This document shows positions 57,101 to 64,000 of a stretch of DNA of 64,000 bases, piece by piece (position 1 is the first letter of the stretch; the number at the start of each line of letters is the position of its first letter). The translations under genes and the position numbers were made by a program. The notes below the pieces were generated by a model. It had not been told where the DNA came from, did no database searches, and worked only from the letters and a program-made list of their open reading frames with translations. This DNA comes from Branchiostoma floridae (lineage: Eukaryota; Chordata; Leptocardii; Amphioxiformes; Branchiostomatidae): positions 19,059,309 to 19,123,308 of the forward strand of contig NC_049984.1 in assembly GCF_000003815.2 (NCBI RefSeq). The letters are read 5' to 3'.

Positions 57101-57669
57101 TTCAACTTACTTGTCTCTGCGTTTCACTAGCCCTGATCTAAATATCAACACTTCTTAAATATTCTCAATCTCATTCTTATGAATCTCTCTTTCACCAACT
57201 AGCATTTGATATTTAATATCTGGCAACTTATCATTGACTTGATTGAGCTTTACTAGTACATGCATCATGTTTCTTTGCCAGTATCATTCGGTGCCCTAAT
57301 ATTCCTTAACTGATGTCTTAAATCGTCTATGATACTAAGTCTTGATCTCTATGATACTATGATGAAAATACACAAAAGATTAGGCGATAAAACAGAAAAA
57401 TAATCACTTTCTGCGGCCCGACTAATGCTATTGAACAGACTCAACTCACACTTTTCCTCCTCCTCCTCGAACCCATCTTTCAGCTGTTGCTCCACTCTCC
57501 GGTAATAACCCAGCGTCTCCGGCTCCAGGCGCCCGATCCTCCTGTCCGGCCCTTCGTACCCTCTATCCCCATGTTTACCGGCGTGTGGTTTCTGGGTTTG
57601 AAGCGTATTTTTGTCGAAATATCTGGAACGACCACGCGGGGCCTTTCCACCACGTTTTGGAGGCGCCAT
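48178..57669 (-). CDS. NOP9: Nucleolar protein 9 (Pumilio-repeat ribosome-biogenesis factor)
   Basis: Binds pre-rRNA and is needed for small-subunit processing in the nucleolus. Exons (transcript order): 57669-57450, 56799-56332, 56047-55937, 55495-55348, 54444-54252, 53593-53453, 52919-52797, 52081-51866, 50629-50508, 49970-49831, 49230-49124, 48654-48178; 821 aa with every phase matching. A basic N-terminus (MAPPKRGGKAPRGRSRYFDK) is followed by LGYYRRVEQQLKDGFEEEEE. PUF-type repeats follow: LACNQTVSRILETLL, CTDRFAGYVLQTIV, VRDHYGSHVLRAVFETLSG, LACNSFGSRVLETFL, SCDKFGSRVMDVVW, DQYGRYVWQNCAIDHF. Human NOP9 is 636 aa; the extra length is largely the lysine-rich tail, with about three units of the type DTKPKKK-KN-DTDRLE-DKLKI. 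Exon 8 has a partial duplicate 178 bp upstream. Divergent start with AFG3L2. Confidence 0.93.
48959..49070. repeat. Tandem repeat of about 52 bp, two units
   Basis: 'gctggtgtgttacgctgaagggcagttataccag' type text occurs twice (48970 and 49023), both followed by atattgatacag. It lies in a NOP9 intron. A related single unit may be at 6896-6930. Confidence 0.65.
50673..51035. mobile_element. MITE with GGCCACACC ends and TGA target duplication
   Basis: Starts ggccacaccaattttattag and ends aaatttggtgtggcc; flanked by TGA at 50670-50672 and 51036-51038. Same family as the nested element at 1625-1985. It lies in a NOP9 intron. Confidence 0.75.
51089..51226. mobile_element. MITE, TAATCTCCAAGCAGATCC family (copy 4, best preserved)
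   Basis: The first about 45 bp (taatctccaagcagatccta, cagtagcataagatagtatc, aaaagct) is repeated inverted almost perfectly at the right end. Copies are at 5720, 12141 and 33174. Confidence 0.85.
51985..52320. repeat. 178-bp tandem duplication carrying half of NOP9 exon 8
   Basis: Units at about 51985-52140 and 52163-52320; ggcctccagactgtctacta starts at 51989 and again at 52167. The upstream unit (transcript sense) keeps an AG acceptor and encodes VLTTVTLQGSLLLQHLLKFD then DPSDVVDSLEA, but it has lost the rest of the exon, running into intron after GCCGTG. It could be an unused relic or an alternative exon. Confidence 0.85.
52390..52590. mobile_element. MITE-like element with GTAAATG ends
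   Basis: Starts tactgtaaatgtagaaatgt and ends gcgaacttaaatgcatttac. Several 'cgcgaac / gttcgc' and 'ccacagcgaac' blocks lie inside in both orientations. Non-coding, in a NOP9 intron. Confidence 0.5.
53850..54180. mobile_element. Probable MITE rich in CTTGCC/GGCAAG inverted motifs
   Basis: The left part 'ctaaaatccacttgtcctat' and right part with 'acttgtctgggacaatcaga' and 'tttctagt' are partly inverted, and 'ggcaagt/acttgcc' recurs several times. Composition resembles the element at 54884-55267, but no target duplication was established. Confidence 0.4.
54548..54775 (+). mobile_element. SINE 3' part
   Basis: Shares 'aatgagtacgtagcttc', 'gatgttaaatggaggtcc'-type text, 'tttggggagagccaca' and 'ttcaatacaaacctggtgtg' with 63343-63715, ending in a gcaaaacaaac tail. 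The tRNA-like head is missing, so this is a 5'-truncated copy. Confidence 0.65.
54884..55267. mobile_element. MITE with CAGGGCTCGAAAT ends and ATGGC target duplication
   Basis: Starts cagggctcgaaattcat and ends agtatttcgagccctg. Flanked by ATGGC on both sides (54879-54883 and 55268-55272). Inside, 'gggtgcacc' and 'ggtgcaccc' motifs recur in both orientations. Same end sequence as 60585-61044. It lies in a NOP9 intron. Confidence 0.85.
56925..57110 (-). mobile_element. SINE head, inverted copy
   Basis: Reverse complement of the 5' half of 63343-63715: 'ggccttgtggttatggcagt', 'aattgaacaccctatt', 'gattcaaactcagaacctct' (B-box-like on the minus strand), 'cccaagggcacaat'. It lies in NOP9 intron 1. 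Confidence 0.6.
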
Positions 57670-58205
57670 TTTGGGCGATTCTATTGCCTTAGCGGGTGAG
57701 ATGAATTTTGTGTAACAGTCCTAAAATAAATTATATCACAAAATGTAGTAGCAAATACATTAAAGATAAGATTAAAACTATAAAAAAACTTACCATCATA
57801 CATTATTTAGCATCTAAGGACATTGTAACCTTTAACTAAAATAATATAACATATCAACCTCCATACACCAATGTATCATTCTAAATCCCTTTGACCCTTT
57901 GGATACGCATCTTCGATTTAAGTCCAAATGTTCAGCAAAAAATCTCACATATATTCCTCAGTGCTATCCTCTGTGGTCTGAAGTTGGATCTAAAAGGTTG
58001 TACAATCTAAGCTCGAGTAAGTTCCGCAGAAGAGGAAAAGGACTGGTCTGTTATTATTTTGCCCGAGTTGTGCAACACTGTTACGAAACGCAAGGGTCAG
58101 GCGGCCATCTTTGTGACCCGACGTGACTCACTGACTTTAGTTACCTATTCGTGACTTTGCGTAACGTGAAATTCGGATGATCATGCTAGCGTGAGGCAGA
58201 GGAAG
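57670..58205. promoter_or_regulatory. Shared 5' region between NOP9 and AFG3L2
   Basis: The two ATGs face away from each other across 536 bp, so both core promoters must lie here or in very short leaders. No TATA box is positioned for either gene. Both genes have housekeeping roles (ribosome biogenesis and mitochondrial protein quality control). Confidence 0.55.
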
Positions 58206-61200
58206 ATGGCACATAGGTACCTCGCAGCCGCTAGATCGTGTGAAAGGGCCATCAGAGGGCTTGTTCATCTCCAAAACCCGTGTAGAACCCAGGTAAGACA
58301 CTGCTGATTTTTAAAAACTGATGGGGAGGGGGGCACTGTTACATATACCAAGCTTACGATATGTGAATGATGCACCTGAACTGTGCGTACAAAAACATTG
58401 TTTCCTTTTGTCATTACGGCTTAGTCAAAAAGTAGAAGAAGGTAGTAGTAGAAGAAAAACAAAGATTCCTTTTTGGTCTTTTTTTTCGTCCTGCTACGCC
58501 ATTCATGAATATTTTGCTGGACATAAACAATGGAGTGGCTTATGCAACATGTTTAGGCGGCTACATAATGATTGATATGCAAATACTCCTTATTCTCAGT
58601 CTTATTATTGTGGCGTTTACTTGATTATATGAGTCAATTACAAGCTAAATACTTCTCACATTATCCTCACGCGCGGATCCAGGGGGAGGCGCGCAAGGCG
58701 CGCGCCTCCCCCTTCAGCTGGCAAAAAAAAAAATGGCAAGATAAACCAAGGCTACTAGAGGTCTTCAGAAGTTACGTCAAGAATGTTGACAACGTTATAA
58801 AACTAATTCGCTTATTTGAAAGGAGATTTTCTGGTACTTATTTAGAGAAACTTGCAGTTTGCAATTACTAGTGGGTCTTTCGAGTCACGTAAACTTATGG
58901 TAAAGGCCCGGGGACGGAGCGCGGCCGCATCAATTTCTCCCCAAGAAACTGGTGGGTCGCTGTAAGCCCAAATCGGCGCTCAAATATATAGAAAGAGCGT
59001 GGAAATTTTGTAAGATCTCCAGAAAATCAGCGGAAGTTAATTATTTTTGATGAACTGATGATTTCTATCGTCCGTCATCGGCTTAGAGAGACGCAACCCG
59101 CCTTGGGAAAATCGGCGTCGTGCGGCGACACCCCCCTCCCCACTCCAGTTCTGATCAGTCGCCGCGGTGACCGTGCTGACGTTTTTGTTGTCATTTCCCC
59201 CCGATTTATATGATAATCGTAATCAATTGCCACCGCAGAAGCAAAAAGAGTCCGAAATATATCCATTTTCAAATGCATAAGACACTTTCAAAATCGTCTC
59301 CGGCAAGCCACTCAGATCCCATGAGATTTCTATGCGATTTTATAGGAGCGCGAGCCGCTTCACGGAGAAAGGCAAATCGGCAGCCAGGTACAAATAATTT
59401 TGCGATATTGTTTGTGTAGCGTGGCGTCATTCATGAATATTAAGAAGGAGAAACTATCCTTCGTTAGGTTTGTCCTCAGTTGTAGTTGCTAAAAATAGTA
59501 AAAGATGTCCCTGAAGTGAACTAGACAGCCACAGACATGACAAAAAGTTAGTGTTAGTTTGCTTCTCAAATTTGCTCAGATATGGCTCTAAAATGCACCA
59601 GAGAGCCTCTATTTCTTATAAATTTTCTGGGGGAGGCCCCCCATACCCCCCCAACGAGAGGGGGGGAACCCCCCTCTCGTGCTCTCCCCCCGCGCAGCTT
59701 ACGCTGCGCGGCCGCGGCCTTCGGCCGCGTCATGGTGCGCGCACCCCCCTTAGCAAATTTCTGGATCCGCCAGTGATCCTTATTGTATTTTAGTCCATTA
59801 ATTTGACTCCATAGATTCTTCTACTTCTTCTTTCCTTTTTAATATTGCTAATGGTTACATTGTGTACTTTCATGTAGTTTGGATCTCAATAAAAACATCA
59901 AAAGATACTCACTAACAATTGTATAGGACATGATTACCTTCAGAAACACACACAGATACACAGTATGTTCACATGTACAAAGCTATTTAAATGTTCAATT
60001 TCAGTTCCAATTGTGTATATTGCAGATCCCAGCCCATGCCCATTCTCTCAGCACCACAGTTGAACAGTCCCAACATATAAACAGACTTCTGCAGCAGTGG
60101 AGCAGATTATTATGTCAACCACCAAAAGGTATGTATTTTTTAAATTCTTGTTTGATACTATAGTGTAGCTTGCACATACCACTGTAGTACTTGTCCCACA
60201 AATCTTCGAAAATGTACAATGTTTGATCAAGAAGGTTAAAATCCTACAAATTGCAGATATAGAGTAGAGTAAAGCTTTTTGCTTTGAAATCATTGATAAT
60301 ACATTGTAGAAATTTTGTCTTGAAGGATTTGAGAAGTTCTTCCCAGGGGGGAAGAAGAAGGAAGCCCCAGAGACCAAGAACAGCCCCCCACCGCCCCCAC
60401 CACCCTCCAGCCGTAACACAGGGGGACCACAGAAGCAGAGTGAAGGCCAGGATGACTGGTTCTCACAGTTCTCCAAGGCTACCGGGGGCGGGGGAGGGGG
60501 GAAAGGAACAGGGGGAAAGGTACGGTACTATAAGCTTCTGTAGCAGATGTGGAAATTATGATGTTTCTTCAAATCATTATTGTACAGGGCTCGAAATACC
60601 ACCTGCATGTTTTTTTTTTTTTTTAATCATCTTTATTACACACAAGATGAATACATACATGTATATATTACAGGCTAAGACCTAGGACAGCCCTTTGTCT
60701 GTTCTCCAGGAGGGCGCAAGGTATTAAAAGAAGTACTGGTAGTGCTGGTAAAATTGGAGCTGTGCAGGTATTTCTGGTGTCTACCTGCACCAAACCTGCA
60801 CTGGTCCATGTACTAGGTCTTATACATAAATGTTATATGAATAATGTGATGGAGGTGTACATGGATTGTTATTAACTGTTACAACCCATAAAGTATAAAA
60901 GAAAAAATAGCAATGGTTCTTGAACAATTTTAGTATGATCCATACTTCCTAAATTGTGGTGCAGGTAGAATATGTCTGCTGTAGGTAAATTTCAATGTTA
61001 CCTGCACAAGTGCAGGTATGCAGAAAAAAGTATTTCGAGCCCTGTTGTAGTTATAGATTCTCAGTGTAAAGGACTTGTGATTTCTATCTGTTTAAGTTGG
61101 AACTGTAGTGTGTATATGGGCAGTGCTTGAAATACCCACTTGTGGATGCAACTACATTTTGCTTGGACCAACTTAATTTCCAACCCAGTTAGCGCAGTAC

Positions 61201-63937
61201 CCAACCTGAAATTTTGCAGTTGGAACACTGCGTTTCTCCCACCTATGTGCATGAGCCGTTTTTTAAATCTATTTCTTGATGAGATAGAACATAAGTTCCT
61301 ACATGTTAGTTGAAGAAAAGATGGACAAGAAGCTGATTTGAAGAAAGTAAGTAGTTACTTGGATGTTGATGGCTCAAGCTGGATTTTGACTTTGCCGCCT
61401 GAGCTACTTGGCTGAAAAAGTATTTCGAGCACTAATATGGGACTTTGATATTTTTGGAAGTTACTTCTATTTAGTCTGTGTAACACAAACTCTGCTATCC
61501 AGAGTTGGTAGGCTCCTCCCTGCGGGAATGTAGAACGCGGCAATGTAGGACGGGCCTAAGAAACGCGATTAGATCAGGCTAACTTCTATCGAGACTAACT
61601 GTTTTCCCTTCTGTCTTGCTCAGCAACAAGGAAAGTGGCCGTGGGACGAACAGCAGACCTTACTGTTGTTAGGAGCCTTCGGCGGGGCAGCTGGCTTGTA
61701 CTATATGATATATGGTGCTGCTGGACCAGAGATCAACTGGAAAGACTTTGTCAACAACTACCTGGCACCAGGAATTGTGAGTCTTACATTCTTGCTTTTT
61801 TTTCCAGAATATATATCAATTGTACCAGGTCCTTTTGCCATATATTGTAGCATACACGGTAGCATGCATAGTCCAGTGGTTAGCGACCATGCCTCTGGAA
61901 CTAGAAGCAGTGAGTTTGATTCTGGCTGTGTCGCTCACCAAATATGTACGCAACCGGAAAGGGTTGCAGACATTAAGCCATGGTCCACTATTCATTGTGC
62001 TTATTGTAAAGAGCTACATTGTGTAGGGGAATTTCCCCGGTACAATGAACCTATAAATACTGTACATAGCGTCTGTCCTCTCTGTCACGACCAGTGGAAG
62101 ACTAGCTCTTCAGTGAGCTAAAACTGGATCGATATCCCTTTCCATTCCTTTCCTATCCTATATTCATACTTCATATGGTACATGAACTTTCTATAGTACA
62201 TTATCTGCAAGAGAACTCATTGTAAACTCACTTCTTTGCTTGATTACTTTTTCTTTAGGTTGACAGAGTGGAGGTAGTTAACAAAAGATGGGTGAGAGTG
62301 AGGCTAAAGCCAGGACACCAGACACAAGGGGTGAGTCAATCATCTGTCTTTCCATATCAGGTTACTCTGGAACTACTCTACATGTACATGTCTCCTTCAT
62401 CAGTTTTATATGCAATTTGTTATTGTCCCTGAAAGCTAGACAGATTCTCTAATGTTGAGAACAGGCTTTTAGCCAGGCATGCGTCATGGCTTCATCTGGA
62501 CGCGCTTTTCTTAGAATAACAAGAAATTGGACGCACTAGAGGCCCTTACAATGGGGAGCAGATCCTCTGACAAGCATGAAATTCTGATTGACCAGGGATG
62601 CTACTAGGTCATTTGTGGTCACAGTCTTCTACTGAGACCTCTCTGACAGTATTTTTGCCCCCCAGAATACCTTTCATTTAAAATTCTTGAAAACTATGCA
62701 CTATGGAAGGTGGATACCCCCAGACCCACCTACAATAGTCACACCTATATCACTTACCACGACTCACCAAGAAACTTGGATCCCCTTTAATAGAATCCTA
62801 GCTAAAAGCATGGTTGAGAAGCTAAAGACAGTCTATCACTATAGTATCAGGCCTAAATTGTTTTTGTACTCACACTTTTTAAGATACAGAAGACATTGAA
62901 TGATATTTGAGCTTTGTGTCTTCAACTTATTCATCATTTGCTTTCATCCCACATGCACAGAAGTATGTGTGGTTCAACATTGGGTCTGTGGACACATTTG
63001 AGAGGAACCTGGAGAACGCCCAGTTGGAGATGGGCATCGAACCATCCAATCACCTGTCTGTAGTCTACACATCAGAGAGTGATGGGTAAGGTCAAAGGTC
63101 ATACAAAGACTCTCACAGGAAATTATGAATAGTCTTTTTCTTTGTGTTTGTCTATTCCCTGAGATAAGGAACAGGCATTTGAAGTACAAGGTAGATTTAC
63201 ATTCAGTTTTAGATACTGGAATTTTTATTATGGAATTCTTTGCTACTAGTTAGTGTTACATTGTACTTGATAAATCCTATGAAATATTGACAAAGGTTAC
63301 ACTTCTTGAGTGTTAACTAGGTCATGTAAGGTTTTCTTCAATGTGGGGTTGTGTGGCGCAATTGGCAGGGTGTTCAATTCATAACGCAGAGGTTCCTGAG
63401 TTCAAATCCGTTGATGTGCCACCAATCTTGTGCCCTTGGGAAAGGCACCTAACACGACTTTCCTAACTTCACTCAGGTGAAAATGAGTACCTAGCTTCGG
63501 TTAGGGCCATCCCTTGGACAGGATGTTAAATGGAGGTCCTGTGTTTGAGGAGAGCCACAACTAGAACATGTTAAAGAACCCACTGCACTAACGAGTAGGG
63601 ATCCAGGTTTGAGCGGATCAAATAAATCTGTTTGGATATGCAGCTTGGCAGCCTGTACTCTTCAATACAAACCTGGTGTGTTAGACCCTAAGGTGGTTTA
63701 CCAGGTATGCAAAACAAACAAACAAACAAACTAACAATGTTTCTATTTCAGGTCTTTCATCCTGGGCATGATCCCCACCCTCCTGATTATCGGGTTCCTG
63801 TTGTACATGTTGAGACGAGGACCAATGGGATCGGGCGGCGGCGGAGTCAGCAGGGGGGGACGGGGAGGGGGCATCTTCGGTTTCGGGGAGAGCACGGCCA
63901 AACTGGTGGCACAGCAAGACATCAACGTCAACTTTGC
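58206..63937 (+). CDS. AFG3L2: AFG3-like mitochondrial inner-membrane m-AAA protease, N-terminal part
   Basis: m-AAA protease subunit that degrades and processes proteins of the mitochondrial inner membrane. Exons: 58206-58292, 60026-60128, 60326-60519, 61624-61776, 62259-62330, 62961-63085, 63752-63937, all in phase, about 306 residues; the gene runs off the right edge. An arginine-containing N-terminus ([19 protein letters not shown]) fits a mitochondrial targeting peptide. The charged low-complexity stretch has a poly-Pro and Gly-rich run. The first membrane segment is [19 protein letters not shown]. The FtsH-extracellular domain follows ([53 protein letters not shown]), then the second membrane segment [20 protein letters not shown] and GFGESTAK. 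The AAA and zinc-protease domains should lie to the right. Choice of AFG3L2 over the paralogue AFG3L1 rests on general likeness; SPG7 is less likely. Confidence 0.93.
58670..59777. mobile_element. DNA-transposon-derived element with GCGGATCCAG ends
   Basis: Left end 'cacgcgcggatccaggggga' and right end 'ctggatccgccagtg' are inverted, and ATCCT flanks both sides as a 5-bp direct repeat. Subterminal regions are extremely GC rich (gcgcaaggcgcgcgcctccc; gcgcggccgcggccttcggc) and self-complementary. Short open frames inside are low complexity. It lies in AFG3L2 intron 1. Confidence 0.65.
60585..61044. mobile_element. MITE with CAGGGCTCGAAATAC ends and TTGTA target duplication
   Basis: Starts cagggctcgaaatacc and ends gtatttcgagccctg; flanked by TTGTA at 60580-60584 and 61045-61049. 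Inside, 'acctgca' and 'tgcaggt' blocks recur in both orientations. It lies in AFG3L2 intron 3. Confidence 0.85.
61121..61433. mobile_element. Related MITE with CAGTGCTTGAAATAC ends
   Basis: Starts cagtgcttgaaataccc and ends aaaaagtatttcgagcacta; ATATGGG lies on both sides. It belongs to the same superfamily as 60585-61044 by its ends. Confidence 0.65.
61472..61581 (+). mobile_element. TAGTCTGTGTAACAC-family repeat (copy 4)
   Basis: tagtctgtgtaacacaaac ... ctctgctatccagagttgg ... agatcaggcta, matching the copies at 4066, 27916 and 29872. It ends 43 bp before AFG3L2 exon 4. Confidence 0.6.
61866..62122 (+). mobile_element. tRNA-derived SINE, second family
   Basis: Head 'catagtccagtggttagcga' (A-box-like) then 'cagtgagtttgattctggct' (B-box-like) as in tRNA genes, followed by a tRNA-unrelated body. 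It does not fold as a complete tRNA. It lies in AFG3L2 intron 4. Confidence 0.6.
63343..63735 (+). mobile_element. tRNA-derived SINE with AAAC-type tail, longest copy
   Basis: Head 'tgtggcgcaattggcagggt' (A-box TGGCGCAATTGG) and 'ttcctgagttcaaatccgtt' (B-box GTTCAAATC) imply RNA polymerase III promoter descent. The body matches 54548-54775 and, inverted, 56925-57110. It ends with (acaaa)n just before AFG3L2 exon 7. Confidence 0.75.
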
Positions 63938-64000
63938 GTAAGTTGTTAGCTTCCTGTTTGCTAAGTTTTTGTTTGCTAACAATGAAGATATTGCTAGATA

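Noticed and set aside
60048-60476. 142-codon minus-strand frame
   Set aside because: Antisense shadow of AFG3L2 exons 2 and 3 including the poly-Pro run.
63343-63423. Possible tRNA gene
   Set aside because: A- and B-box-like motifs are present but there is no full cloverleaf or acceptor-stem pairing, and the sequence continues into a repeated SINE body.

Overview
The window looks like nuclear DNA of a lancelet (amphioxus, Branchiostoma). It carries spliced animal genes with introns of a few hundred bases to a few kb, and very many short inverted-repeat elements (MITEs), tRNA-derived SINEs and simple repeats. Families typical of chordates are present. The species is inferred from this overall style; no species-specific marker was seen. 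One 100-N assembly gap lies at 42373-42472.

Layout. (1) 204-5703, plus strand: 3' part of a Gfo/Idh/MocA (inositol 2-dehydrogenase/YrbE-like) oxidoreductase. (2) 8517-26735, minus strand: a 13-exon SMYD (SET+MYND) methyltransferase with an unusual C-terminal extension and two apparent GC-AG introns. Its 8.4-kb third intron holds a complete single-exon leucine-rich-repeat membrane receptor on the same strand (19338-21962), whose tail contains an 84-bp coding minisatellite. (3) 30788-31590, minus: a single-exon ELOVL6-like fatty-acid elongase with a small frameshift near its start. (4) 33952-47021, plus: a nine-exon anion-type Cys-loop ligand-gated channel with a symmetric phase 1-1 exon that puts an eight-cysteine, PSI-like module into loop C. 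(5) 48178-57669, minus: NOP9, a Pumilio-repeat ribosome-biogenesis factor. (6) 58206-63937, plus: 5' part of the mitochondrial AAA protease AFG3L2, head to head with NOP9 across about 540 bp.

The genes do not form one pathway. NOP9 and AFG3L2 probably share a bidirectional promoter. The rest are independent housekeeping, signalling and receptor genes.

The space between and inside genes is full of mobile DNA. It includes a 5'-truncated LINE with a poly(A) tail and a 15-bp target duplication, several MITE families with recognisable target duplications (one nested in another), and tRNA-derived SINEs. There are also tandem duplications, one of which copies half of a NOP9 exon.

Exon models were built by eye from splice consensus, reading phase and family knowledge. 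Every internal junction given for SMYD, NOP9, AFG3L2 and the channel keeps the reading frame. The weakest points are flagged in the entries.
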